Positions 44,095 through 55,020 of a stretch of 64,000 nucleotides of DNA are shown one piece after another (position 1 is the stretch's first letter; each line of letters starts with the position of its first letter). The notes beneath the pieces are model-generated. The model saw nothing but the letters and a program-made list of their open reading frames with translations. It was not told the origin of the DNA and made no database searches. The stretch spans positions 281,226,265-281,290,264 of the forward strand of contig JAUMIR010000003.1 of the NCBI GenBank assembly GCA_030847615.1, written 5' to 3'. The stretch comes from Gambelia wislizenii (Eukaryota; Chordata; Lepidosauria; Squamata; Crotaphytidae). A program made the translations under genes and the position numbers.

Positions 44095-44195
44095 TTAGTC
44101 TCAAAGGTGCTACAATTCCCTTTCCATACTAATATGATCATGAGCTCTTCCTGATTAGAAGTTCTCAATTAGGTGGCAGACAGGCATTCACTAGA

Positions 44196-44283
44196 GATGT
44201 TCTGGCTCTGGGTTTGTTGCACTGAGAAGAAAGTCAGACTAGATGGCCTTCAAGATACCTTCCAACTCTATGACTCTAAGAAC
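44196..44283 (+). mobile_element. CR1 3'-end fragment
   Basis: 'gcactgagaagaaagtcaga', 'ctagatggccttcaagatac' and 'cttccaactctatgactcta' match the CR1 3' terminus in plus orientation. Confidence 0.75.
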
Positions 44284-45548
44284 TTTGTGGCCAATAGTTA
44301 TTGTTTGTGTTATTTTCTGGCAGGGGAGAACAGCTTTGGTAGGTTAGGGGCCCAATCCCCCTCCCATTGGGCCCTGCCTGGACTGCATCCCCAATGTATT
44401 TTTTCAAAGTTCACTTTTGAAAGTTTACTTCTGGTTTGACGTCTCTCCAAAATAGTCCCCGCCCTCCAGCATATATGAAAACAAGGGCCTGTATCTTGCT
44501 TTAGAAGAGAATTGTTCAAGGAGTAATCAATTCTAATTTTTAACCATTTTTTTCTGTCGGACTTGAAAAAAAATGGGCAGGAAGGGGCAGCATGCTGCAT
44601 GTGCTTTTTTTTTTTTTTGGTCTATCTGTGTGTTTTTTTATGATACCTTATCTACCTTTTTTAATGTCCTAGATTTTTTTTAACCAAGAGGCAGAATAGA
44701 AATCTTTAAAAGAAACACACACAAAAACTCTTAAGTGTTAAAACACTGATTCCTTATATTTTTTTCCCCCTCACAGGATAGGCTTTTGGTTTCTAGTTCC
44801 ATGTTTTTATGATCAATATTCCACTCAGAACTAAATAAATGCATTTTAACAGTACCTAGTAGACAGTAAAACAGGAACTGGAACACACATAAGCCATTTT
44901 ATTGCAATCTTAAAACTGTAATCTTGCGGTCCTCCTCGGATGCCTTATTACAAGTTGAAACCAAACTTACTACTGCTCTTCATTCTTTTTCATTATGTGG
45001 AAGTATATTTTTTGAGCACATGCTTCAGAATTACCTTCTAGTTTTCTTCTATTTGGCACGAACATAAAGTTGCTCATAGGGAGCCTCATGATTCTGTGCC
45101 AACTCTGAAAAATATAATCAGTTGCAAATGTTTTGGGGTGGATGACTGATGAATGTAGTAACTTTATCACTTCTTCCATTTTTTTGCCATTAGCAAACTT
45201 TAGAAATTTCAAGGAAGGCCTCATTCTCTGTTCTAAAATAAAAAAATTTGAAAATGATTAAACCAGCTGCTAGTTGTCTGTTCCAAGTGATATATACAAG
45301 TAGTGGCATTCAACTTCCTTATGAATTGCCACAATCCATAATATTTGCAAAATGTCTATTGTTCCCCTACTCTGAAAATAACTTTCCCTTATTTTATACA
45401 TATTCATTTTTCTTATGTCTTTAGCAGAAACTCCCATATTGCTGGTAATTATGTGTTGCCTCAACTAATATAAGCCCAGTGAAATATGCAGTATTAATTC
45501 TCCCCAGTCACCTATTACATCTAAAATAATTTTGTACCACTCTTCTCT
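44284..45548. other. Unassigned sequence
   Basis: No gene recognised. T-rich around 44600-44770. The minus-strand ORF at 44970-45224 (84 aa, K/M-rich, with a WHRIMRLPMSNFMFVP stretch) reads more like a peptide than most ORFs here, but no family is recognised and it may be a decayed repeat. Confidence 0.35.
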
Positions 45549-45611
45549 TAGTAGTTGTTAACTGCCATCAAGTTGACTTTGACTTACGGCAACCCTATGA
45601 ATAAGGGGCCT

Positions 45612-46012
45612 TAAAGATCGTCATGGACTGGATGGCCCTTGTGGTGTCTTCCAACTCTACAATTCTATGGAGATTTTCACACGCCGAAAATATTCCCTCC
45701 AGAAACCGGGACAGAAATATTTCTGTCCCGGAAGCAGCGCCGCGGTTCGCACGCTCACCTCCCTCTTCCGTTTTTCCGTCGTCCTCGCTTTGGGTTTTTC
45801 CCTCCCTCTTCTGGAATATTTTACTAACGGGAGTTTGCCGTTAATAAAATATTCCGGAAGAGAGAGGAAAAAACCCAAAGCGAGGACGACAGAAAAACGG
45901 AAGAGGGAGGTGAGCGTGCGAACCGCGGCGCTGCTTCCGGGACAGAAATATTTCTGTCCCGGTTTCTGGAGGGAATATTTTCGGCGTGTGAAAATCTCCT
46001 ATGATTCTAAGA
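45612..46012 (+). mobile_element. CR1 3' terminus, split by a palindromic MITE
   Basis: Left part: 'catggactggatggcccttg', 'tggtgtcttccaactctaca' and 'attctatg' at 45620-45669. Right part: 'tatgattctaag' at 46000-46011. Together they are the last 60 bp or so of CR1 with its ATTCTATG repeat, as at 57165-57217. The insertion lies in Bov-B and is itself split. Confidence 0.75.
45669..45999. mobile_element. Near-perfect palindromic MITE, family D (copy 7), TSD TAT
   Basis: The ends are GGAGATTTTCACACGCCGAA and its exact complement, with TAT outside both (45666-45668 and 46000-46002). The 331 bp are two arms of about 157 bp that differ at only a few positions by eye, around a short centre (aacgggagtttgccgtt). 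Each arm also holds a 26-bp palindrome beginning ccgggacagaaat. CpG density is high for the region and CpGs are still intact, which suggests a recent insertion. The opposed ORFs at 45623-46071 are mirror translations, not genes. Confidence 0.95.
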
Positions 46013-46204
46013 CACCTTATATTCAACAACCCTGCTCAAGTCTTGCAGACTCAAGGCCATGGCTTCCTTGATTGAGTCTGCCCATCTGGAATGTGGCTTT
46101 CCTCTTGTCCTACTGCCTTCTACTGTACCAAGCATTCCTGTCTTTTCTAGTGGGTCATGTCTTCTCATGATATGTGCAAAGTACAACAGTATCAGTTTAG
46201 TCAA
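46007..46204 (-). pseudogene. Bov-B ORF C-terminal remnant
   Basis: A 65-codon open stretch with LILLYFAHIMRR, then LGTVEGSRTRGKP and RWADSIKEAMALSLQDL, the C-terminal signature of Bov-B/RTE polyproteins. Upstream (to about 46560) the reading continues in other frames with stops. Dead. Confidence 0.85.
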
Positions 46205-46560
46205 TCTTGTCTTCTAAGGACAGTTCAAGCTAGATTTGTCTAGGGCATGTTTATTTGTCTTTTTAGAAGTCCACACTATCTATAGAACTCCTCTACAGCA
46301 TCACATTCCAAATGGGTTGATTTTCTTCCTATCAGCTTTCATCACTGTCCAGTTTTCACAACCATACATAGAAATTAGAAATACGACAGCATGGACAACC
46401 CGAACTTTAGTATTCAATGATATAACTTTACACTTCAGGATCTTGCCTAGTTCCTTTGTTACCTGACACTCTTTTAATAATTCACCAATTGGCTAAAGTT
46501 CATATATTGGCTTATTATTGGCACTTCTCCTGGTCGACAGGTAAGGATTAGGCGAATCTC

Positions 46561-47288
46561 CCTGGAACTGATGAGTTAGGGAAGAAATGGGCTAATTCTT
46601 CTGGATGTTCACAGAAATGAGTCATTCAGTAATCCCATCAAGGTAGCTGGACACTCTTTGCTTGCAAAACTGGTCTTTCCTCTCACCTCTCCTAAAACAA
46701 TAGAGGTTTCCCTGAGATCCATAAGTTTTAATGTTTCAACCATTAACAATCATTAACACATCCAGAGAATCCACCATTTAACCCTAGGAAACTCAGTCAT
46801 ACATTGTATTCCACTCAAATTCACCTCTTTTGGGGGAAATATCAAATATAAATATCACCCCAAAACACAGCCAAAGTGTGCACAGCTTCCATCAATCCAT
46901 CACTCCATCATTCTGTGTCACCAGGGTTACAGTTCTACATGAACCTCTGCTCTTCAGATAGGTATAGTATAACCCCTCATCCTGAACTCTATTCCTCTAT
47001 ATCAATACTTCCTACTTTCTTCATTAGCCTTGTGTGACTGCTTGAAGCATGAGTGTACATGTGTGTGTGTGTGTGTGTGTGTTCCCTTGATTATTTTTCA
47101 ATAAAAATCATTTTTATTTCATCCCCTGGCTTGGAGTCTCATCAGTGAGTACTGGTATACATAGATCCATCATCCTGGCCTCTCACTGCCATATTGAGCT
47201 AATTAAAATTACTCATATTAGAATTTGGACACCAGTGGGATCCCCATGCAATTCGGTAATATCTTCATAGCCATCCTTCCAAGACCTA
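46561..47288. other. Unassigned, with a (GT)n tract
   Basis: A (GT)n microsatellite occupies about 47060-47082. No gene recognised. Confidence 0.4.
47060..47082. repeat. (GT)n microsatellite
   Basis: About 11 GT units. Confidence 0.95.
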
Positions 47289-47977
47289 GAGCTTGTCTAG
47301 ATGGGTAATTTACCCCATCTTTCCTCCCTTGGAGCCCTGTAGACCTGATGATGCAGGGCTTTTGCCCCGTTTTGCCCCTGGGCAGTCCTCATGACCCCCG
47401 GGCCAAAGCCGGGGGTAAGCCAGGGTACAGCCTGTTACAGCGGGCTCATCTACCTGGACCAGCATATACCGGATTCCCGCCAGTGTACCCTGCCCACAGA
47501 TCAGGCCCATTCTTCCACCATTACCTCCACAGAATGGGTTGGCATCCAGACAGGCACGCTGTCTCATCCCTGCAGTATCTACTACTAATGCAGTACTCTC
47601 TGATGTTAAGAAGCAGGGCTGCAGCAAGTGAGCAAGGCCTCCTGCATGTGACCAGTCTTGGTCACATGCTGCAGGCCTGCTTCTTGGTTAGAGTGAGGCA
47701 GAGGGCAGCTGTAGTGATGGGCCAGCATGCCAGAACGGGCTCCTGTGGTTATGCAGGGCCTGATCCATTTTCTGCCACCTGGAATACATTTAAACAGGTA
47801 TTATTTTAAAACATTTTATCAGGCCCTACCCTGTTTTCCCTTGTCTTAGCCCCATCTTTGTTCCAGGTGTTGTGAGGACTGCCAGGGGCCAAAACAGGGC
47901 AAAACCCCTATGTCATCAGTAATGCAGGATTCCACGAGGTGGGCAAGATGGGGTAAATTGCCCATGTAGATAAACCC
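47289..47977. mobile_element. Foldback MITE, family E (copy 4), long form
   Basis: The ends are GAGCTTGTCTAGATGGGTAA and TTGCCCATGTAGATAAACCC. The first 150 bp and last 170 bp are complementary at roughly 80 per cent ('gccccgttttgcccctgggc' against 'gccaggggccaaaacagggc'). The centre has 'catgtgaccagtcttggtcacatg'. Flanks CTA and ACA do not confirm a duplication. ORFs here are mirror translations. Confidence 0.75.
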
Positions 47978-48155
47978 ACAGTTTTAAAATAATACCTGTT
48001 TAAATCTGTTTCAGCTAGCAAAAAATAGATCGGGCCCTGCGTGACTATAGCAACCAATTCCGGCACGATGACCTATTGCTGCAGCTGCCCTCTGGTCACT
48101 CTTTCATAGCCAGGAAGGGGGCCTGCAGCATGTGACCAAGGACAAGCCAAAATTT
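47978..48155. mobile_element. Family E fragment
   Basis: 'aaaaaatagatcgggccctg', 'gctgcagctgccctctggtc' and 'gcctgcagcatgtgaccaag' match the inner arm of family E. It abuts the copy before it and lacks ends. Confidence 0.6.
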
Positions 48156-48169
48156 TTTTTACAGTCTTT

Positions 48170-48715
48170 GATTCTGCTGTTTCCTACTTTTGGATTCCAA
48201 TCACCTATGAATTACAAGAAGCCCTGTTTTGGTATGTGGTCAATTTCTTCATGGGCTCCAGCACAGAATCTTTCAATTTCTTCTTCTTCTGTCTCTGCAT
48301 TTGCAGCCTAAACTTGGATTATGGTTATATTGATAGGTTTTCCCTGAGGTCTTATTGATGTGGTTCTGTCAGACTTTGTGTTATACCCTTTGACTGCTTT
48401 TGCTACGTTTCTCTTCACTATTACTACTGCCCCTTTCTTAGATATTCATTGCTTGAGTAAACAACTGTGTAGTTATCTGATTCAAAAAGTCCCATTCCTA
48501 CTTACTTTAGCTCACTCATGTTCCACTTCTTGTTTTACTATATCTAACTTCCCCTTATTCATGCTTCTCACATTCCATGTTCCTATATATGTTGTGCAGC
48601 TTTGGAATTCCTTTCACCTATGAGCATTTCAACAGCGGAATGTCCTTTTGGCTTGAGTCCAGTTGCATCATTAGCCACATCCTTTTACAATGAGATCATG
48701 CCCCCCCCATTAGTT
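48170..48715 (-). mobile_element. Bov-B LINE fragment, endonuclease region, antisense
   Basis: On the plus strand 'tggattccaatcacctatga', 'catgggctccagcacagaat', 'cacattccatgttcctatat' and 'ttgagtccagttgcatcatt' are familiar Bov-B sequence in complement. Same orientation as 45549-46560, so both may come from one insertion later split by the family E elements, with a deletion. No intact ORF. Confidence 0.7.
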
Positions 48716-49009
48716 TGTTATATATATAACTTAATGGTGTTATGGGCAATGAGAGATCAATACAAAAGGGTGATAAAGAGACAAATGGACATGTATACCC
48801 TTGAATACATCAATTAATCAAACATAGCATACAATGTATGCTTTACACCTATGAGGCTCCAGGTCTGATGATCTCTCAGCAGGCTCACTGGCAGCAAGGT
48901 CCTAGAGACTAAAGAGGATGATGCAGTACAGTAGGAAATTTGACAGATTGAATAGGTTTGGTTTCAAATAAATGATATGTATAACTTTTAAGCTTGACTA
49001 TTAACTAAT
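48716..49009. other. Unassigned sequence
   Basis: Nothing recognised. Confidence 0.4.
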
Positions 49010-49198
49010 TACATTTACAGCCCATCTTTTCTATCCAGGTGGGCTTTCCTTTCTACATTATCCATACAACAATCCTGTGCAATGGGTCAACCAGAAAAAT
49101 GATGCCCAAGATCACCCGGTAAGTGCCATGGTGCAGTGAAGAATGGAATATGGACATCCCAGGTCTCAGACTAACAGCACTATACCAAATTGGCTTCA
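49010..49198 (-). mobile_element. tRNA-derived SINE, antisense
   Basis: 'acatttacagcccatctttt', 'caacaatcctgtgcaatggg', 'tgcccaagatcacccggtaa' and 'cagcactataccaaattggc' form the complement of a SINE with a tRNA-like head at the high-coordinate end. Related to the Sauria-type SINE head but with a different body. Confidence 0.65.
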
Positions 49199-52100
49199 CT
49201 CTACATTTATTTTAATAGTCCTCTTAACCAAAAGTTCAGCCATGTTTGCTTAATTTGAAACTACCTGCTGCAGTTAAAAGGTTATTTGCACCCAGACCTG
49301 ACCGTTTTTATGGTTTTGCTTAGATTGTATAACCATTTAGTTCTGCTGTTAGGCACACATTCTTCCTCTTGCTTTAAATGGTTGGGTTTTAACATGTGTG
49401 CCACATTTTATCTCTTACAATAGGAATTCACTGGTTGCTGACATGGCCTCAGATTCACATAATTTACATTTGACTGGGCCAATAAAAACCAACTTGATGG
49501 GCATCTAGAATCTAGGAATGTAGGACTCATTCCATTCAGAGTCATTTCAAGTTTGCCTCCAGTGAACAGATATTCAGGACTTCTGTTCTGAACCAAGAAG
49601 TTACATAACTTGGAAAACCTGGTTGGTTATAAACCAGAATAAAATGTTTAGAATCTTCTGCTATTAGTTTCTGGGGCAGATAGCTTCACAATAAAAGGAA
49701 GTAAATATTACTGTTGTCTGAATTTTCTGTTAATATGTGTGGGAAGCTGGATGCAAAGGCAGCCTGAGAACAAAGTCTGCAGAGCCCTCCCTTTCCCTGT
49801 TGATATGGCCAGATAGACATAATGCCTTTGGCCTTCCAGTGGCTTCTAGCAGCTTCCATGTCAGTGGAGCAGTTAATCTGTTCTGGGTTTTAGTCTGAAC
49901 TTTTTTTAAAAAGCTATCCACAGTGCTGAAATCCACCCCCAACATAGTTACAGCATTTTGGACAGCTCCTTCAAAGTTCAGACATATCACCCACACAGAT
50001 GTGGAAGCCACAAGCTGCAGCTGGGTAATTATCATGTAGAAATGGGGCTGGAGGTTATGAAAAGACAAAAACTCAGAATGGATTTATATTCCACTCAGTG
50101 GTGTTATTCAGCCAGTTCACACCAGTTCATCAGAACTGCTTGTTAAAATTGTTAAAAGTCCCAGAGGCTGGGGAGTTTAAAAGATTAGCTAGGAGTAGTG
50201 AAGGGGAGGAGGAAGAATAGACTGGAGCATACAAAGAGGATGGAGAGGTGAGAAAGTCAGAGGGAGGGAAGACCTGGATCTTCCAGAGCCATGGAAGAAG
50301 GTTGGAGATGGAAACTGGTTAATTATTGTGAATGACACCACTGGTCCCACTGGCATGGGAGTCACCAGCTGCCACTGCTGCCTTTTTTCCTCATGATCAC
50401 TCAGCTATCTTTGTCCATGTTGAAATGTAACTGAATGAGTGCTATTGATTTTGAAGGCCACTTGAAATGAGCAATTTTTCTCATCTAGAAAATTGGTAGT
50501 GAGTGCAGTTGTTGTTCTAACATGGTCATCTCTATGAAAGAAAAATGTTGATGGTCTGAAGTCTATTGGCTAGTTGCAAGTGGAGCAGAGTCATTGAATC
50601 ATTTGTTGAATGGTGAGTTAATACATCGCTAAATCCTATTGATTCATCAATGTGTTTATTCCGGAAGAACAACAGGATTCAGGCCGATGACGTTACACAG
50701 TGGATGAGTGGTATAGTGAACACAGTGAATGAGTGGTATAGTGAATCTTTGTTTTGTATATTCTTAACCCTGTGATCAAATGTTGAAGCAGTAGGTTTGG
50801 GTGCACAAGGATCACTGGTAGGAGGGCCGTTTTAGGTTCCTCATGATGGGCTTCACTGTCACCATTTCCTGAGAAATGCTCCAGAAATGGTAAGTCACTT
50901 CTGAGTGATTTGGGGTGTAATTTTTGGCTGTTTGGGGGTAGTGTTAAAATGTTAAGTTGTGCCCCCCTCAATTAATTTTGGCTGTTTTTTTAAAATGACC
51001 TCACAGTTTGGGAGAGGTCATTTGGGACATGGGGAGCCCAAAGACCACACCCTACCCTTGAGTTAAAAACATTATTAGATACTAGAAGCATCCAGCTTTG
51101 CAAGATCAGAAACTCCTTAGTTCCTCCACCCCAGTCTGGTTGGTACTCTTACTTTTCTCTCTGCTCTTTCTTTTCTCCCTCCTTTTCTTTTGAACTAATC
51201 TTGCTCTTCTTGGTGTTTGCTAAGCTCACTCCCTACCCTGCTCACTCTCCTCCTTCTAGTAGCAGGGAACAACACTTTCCCCCATCTGCCTATCAGTCAT
51301 CTTGTTTCTCTGTCTTGCAATTTGCTGGACAGTTTGGGGGCTTGCAGAGGAAAGCAAAATTGGAGCAGTCCTTGCAATTTTGCTGTTTTTCACTAGGAAA
51401 GGTTAGGAACCACAGAGGACCCGCAAGCCAAGGCTACCAGAGCAGATATTTCAGGCTCTTTTAATAATCATGTGTTCCCCAATCCCTCAACCATTTCAAT
51501 TCCTTCCTGAACCTTTGATACAAACATTTCACATCTGTCATGTCAAACATAATGACTGACTATAAGGAGACAGTGAAGTCAATGAGTGCAAACATGGGGG
51601 TTGTTATGGACAATTGTCACCATTGACCCCCCCCCCATTGGCTCCACCATAGTGCTGCTTTTGTTGTGCCAACTTGGCACTTTTGTCAAGATGGACAACA
51701 AACCCCATAATACATTGTTGGCTGCAGATGGTGGAGGTCCAACATATCTGGAAACTGTCAGGTGTAATTTGTATGTGTCCTTGCATATGTCACTAGCGGG
51801 ATGCCAGCCCCCGTGTTCTTCCTCCCAGAAACCAGTGACTTAGGAAACAAATCAAACTACATAACTCAATGAATTAAACAATCTCAGCTATCAGTATTGC
51901 TGGCAACAAATTAATCTTCCCATTTCTAGTGATCAACACCAATGAATTAATTACCAAACATAATGTTCCAAGCTCTGCCCACAGTCCATTTGCCAGGCAG
52001 CAGGAACACTCCCCCCCCACATCTTTCTCACCCTCCTTCCCTCCCTCAATCCTTTCTGAATATTTGTGGGCCCTTCAGAAGAAATCAGCACATGGAGTTG

Positions 52101-52327
52101 TCTAGAATTTTAGTGGGGCGGGGGAATTGATTCTTTCAGGCATTTGTTTTGTGGGAAGATTAAGAAGATGTGATATCTAAAGATGATACTGTAACTACAG
52201 ACATATTTTATTAAATAAAGTTCAACAATCCATTCTAAATTCAAAATAATCCCAAGATGCACACTGTGTCAGTGGCCATGCCAAGTTTTATGAGGCTTGG
52301 TTTCATGGTCTTAGGCCTATTATAGAG
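49199..52327. other. Unassigned intergenic sequence
   Basis: About 3.1 kb with no gene or clear repeat. ORFs at 49730-50068 (112 aa, minus) and 51201-51464 have no recognisable domain. A weak 'atctgga' foldback remnant lies at about 51725-51765. Confidence 0.45.
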
Positions 52328-52372
52328 ACAGACGGACAGACAGACAGACTTTTATTAGCATAGATTAGACAA
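52328..52372. repeat. (GACA)n tract with repeat tail
   Basis: 'gagacagacggacagacagacagac' is followed by 'ttttattagcatagatta', the look of a retroelement 3' end. The element itself was not identified. Confidence 0.6.
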
Positions 52373-53780
52373 GAGTTTACAGCTGCCATCTTATGCACAC
52401 TTAAAGAAATAAAGTCCATTGCCTTGATTCTGAGAAAAAGTGCATAGGATCTAACTGCATGTCTAGTTCAGTTGTCATGTCTTAAATTCTTCTCAATGAA
52501 TCTTTAGTTCTTTCATTATCAACAGGAAAATAAGTAAGAAAATCAGGAAGAAAGAAGCCATTAAAAAGTAGTCTGAGTCATTTATGAGAGAACTAGCTGT
52601 ATAAAGTTTAAAGAAAACTTACATTTCTTTTGATGGCATTCAGACTAGGCTTTCCTCATCATTCATATTCCAACACCATATACATCTTTCTCGTTTTACA
52701 ACACTTTAAGCCTATGTTGCCAAGTTTGCTGAGCCTTATTTGGACAGTTACTCAATACAGAAATTTAAGTAGCATATTTTAAAATGTCTACTCTATATTT
52801 CAACTAGCACCAGAGGAGTATACATAGACCTTAAACTCTGGAAAGAATAAAAGGAGGGTTCCTTGCCATTCAAACAGATTCCAAATTGGGACATCTTAGC
52901 TATAGATTATTACACTTATTAGGTATTGGACCAATAAGGTCTTACTCTTAGTTTTAATTTGTACTACTGTGCACAGTTCTTAAGGAGCATGTTAAAAAAT
53001 GCAATTAAGTTTAGAACCCACTTTGGCACTTCAGATAGTGGGTCAGTTTAAATCAGACCAGAGGACACCCACTTCACCTCAAATCCAAGGCATGACCTCA
53101 CTTCAGAATATCAGTAGCCTTTTGATAGTATTAAAGGAAAGGTATAGGCATGGTATCCTATTTTGTTTTGCTGCCAAATTTCAAACAAATCATTCAAGGA
53201 ATTTGGGATCAAATAGACTGTAAAGACTGAAGCTTTGTAAAAGAGATGTTGATGGGCTTATCCAAAAAGGAAAATGTTTTGGGGAGTATTGAAATTTTCC
53301 AGTTCTTTTTGTTTTGATCTTACCTGAATATTCCACCACCAGTTTGCATCCAAACTCTTTCTTGAAATATCCCAGGTTTTCCTCCCTTGTGTCACATCTA
53401 AATTCAGTCAAAATTTAAAAAAATGATTTTCAGCTATTTCCACAGATCATTCATTATTATTATTATTATTATTATTTAGGAGTTATATCCAAAATGCTAA
53501 AGTGCTTTAGCAATGTTAAACTAATAAAGTATTAGAATCATCTTGTTTTGATGAAAACATTCCTCTTTTCCTCACTTGATCTCTGTTGAATCTGTTTCCT
53601 GGAAACATCGTTGTTTTACTGGTGGTGGCCATCTTAGCTAGTTCCAGAATAATACAGACAGACTGCAAAGGTGAGATACATGTCGTTTCAGAAAATAGTA
53701 GGTTAATTTAAGCTGACCTGGGAAGTAGGAATGAAAAGTACTTGATAATGCTGGGAGTTCCCAGAATACATTGGGATGAA
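52373..53780. other. Unassigned, with (ATT)n and a short hairpin remnant
   Basis: 'catcttatgcacacttaaag' and 'aagtgcataggatctaac' at 52388-52456 are the ends of a 'tgcaatcc'-type short repeat. (ATT)n lies at 53453-53477. No gene recognised. Confidence 0.4.
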
Positions 53781-54303
53781 GAAAATAATAATAATAATAT
53801 ATAATAATAAAATTTTATTTCTATCCTGCCCCTCTGCAACGCAATCAGGGCGGCTTACAATATAAAAACTCCATAGTCACAGTACCGTAACCCATCCACC
53901 CCTTAAAATAATATTAAATTATAAAAGATTAAAAACATACAATAATAGAAATATATAAATTAGAAAAAAATTAAAACATACAATAGTTAAAAAAAAAAAT
54001 CCGATTGCAGCTTAGAAAGGACAGCCGAGTCTTGGGCCGGGATAGTTATTCAGGAAAGGCCTGCCGGAAAACATCCGTCTTGACAGCTTTTTAAAAGCTG
54101 TCTAAGGTGGTAATAAGACAGCTCTCGTCCGGCAGGCCATTCCATAATCTGGGAGCGGCAGCAGAGAAGGCCCTCTGGGAGGTCACCGACAGCCTTGTTT
54201 TCATAGGCTGTAACAGATTCCTCCCAGAGGACCGAAGTGCGCGGTGAGGGTCGTACAGAAGGAGTATCCTTCCAATGTAATGTGAATATCCAACAAAGAC
54301 TTT
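53781..54303 (-). mobile_element. L2-like LINE 3' part, antisense
   Basis: An (AAT)n tract and 'ctatcctgcccctctgcaac', 'aatcagggcggcttacaata' are the complement of the 3' end. From about 54000 to 54303 the minus strand codes for a C-terminal region (RAFSAAAPRLWNGLPDES, TTLDSFK). The family A element at 54304 abuts the 5' edge. Confidence 0.82.
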
Positions 54304-54872
54304 GGAGATTATCGGACACAATAAATATGGCATGATAATGAAGCCAGGAGATCATGAAAGGGCTTGGTGTTCAGATGACGTCGTGCCTGGGTTGTCATGC
54401 TCCTGTGCTGGCCCTGTTCCATCATTGTTCTATCGTCCACGGGCTAAGCCGTGAATATATCACCTGTTCCATTTCTGTTATGGAATAACAGGCATCTGAA
54501 ACTGTGCCCTGTTATGCTGTCATGATGCCAGCTTTAGTGGGAGGTCCGTTCCAAACATTCTGGGTGCGATCAGGAGATCCAGGTAAGTGACACACTTTTT
54601 TTGTACCCTCACTGGGTTACTAGGCTTTTTAAAAGTATGTTTAGGTACTTGGTTTGAGTTTTTAAAGTGTATTTTTCTTTTAAGGTATAAATTTCCTCTT
54701 GTGAGAATGGCCTGGGATTTCAAACCGGGAAGTGAATGCAGCTCTGTGTGAGGATCATGCTATAAGGTAAGTGTGAATGTTTTCGTTCGTGTGCTGGAAC
54801 GGGGATGGGAGTGGGGTGGGGAAGGAGATAGTGAGACGGGGATGCTATTTTTGTCCCTGTCTGATAATCTCC
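54304..54872. mobile_element. MITE, family A (copy 4), TSD TTT
   Basis: The ends are GGAGATTATCGGACAC and TGTCTGATAATCTCC, with TTT outside both (54301-54303 and 54873-54875). The 569-bp interior runs opposite to the copy at 158: 'tcactgggttact' and 'gggaagtgaatgcagctctg' are shared, as is the 'aagtg...ttttttt' block of family C. This links families A and C. Confidence 0.9.
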
Positions 54873-54876
54873 TTTA

Positions 54877-55020
54877 TCATACTACACTGCTACAGTGCTA
54901 TCATTCCACTTTAAACGCTATGGCTGCCTTCTGTTGAATTCTGGGGTTAGTAGTTTAGTGAAGCCTAAGAGGTCTCGGAGCTCCTCCCTAAACCACAAAT
55001 TCCAGGATCCCACAGGAACA
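54877..55020. mobile_element. Fragment of the family D/G palindromic MITE
   Basis: 'tactacactgctacagtgct', 'tcattccactttaaacgcta', 'ttctggggttagtagtttag' and 'aattccaggatcccacagga' correspond to the left two-thirds of the element at 20526-20749. The right arm is missing. Confidence 0.65.

Larger units (their letters stand above)
45549..46560 (-). mobile_element. Bov-B (RTE) LINE 3' part, antisense, with nested insertions
   Basis: On the minus strand the C-terminal coding region (46560 to 46013) is followed by the 3' end: the plus-strand complement 'actgccatcaagttgacttt' and 'gacttacggcaaccctatga' is the Bov-B tail. 'ttttcttcctatcagctttc' and 'cagttttcacaaccatacat' are typical of this family. 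Within the 3' part sits a CR1 terminus, and within that a palindromic MITE. Part of the EN region may be the block at 48170-48715. Confidence 0.85.

Noticed and set aside
44970..45224. 84-aa minus-strand ORF as a gene or pseudogene
   Set aside because: Looks peptide-like but matches no family I can recognise; not enough to call.
45623..46071. Pair of opposed ORFs with near-identical products (134 aa and 73 aa)
   Set aside because: Both are translations of the two arms of a palindromic MITE.
47348..47809. 153-aa plus-strand ORF
   Set aside because: Lies within foldback element E; no domain, and the minus strand gives a similar mirrored ORF.
49730..50068. 112-aa minus-strand ORF, possible exon
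   Set aside because: No domain, no splice-site context that stands out, and similar ORFs occur by chance at this length.
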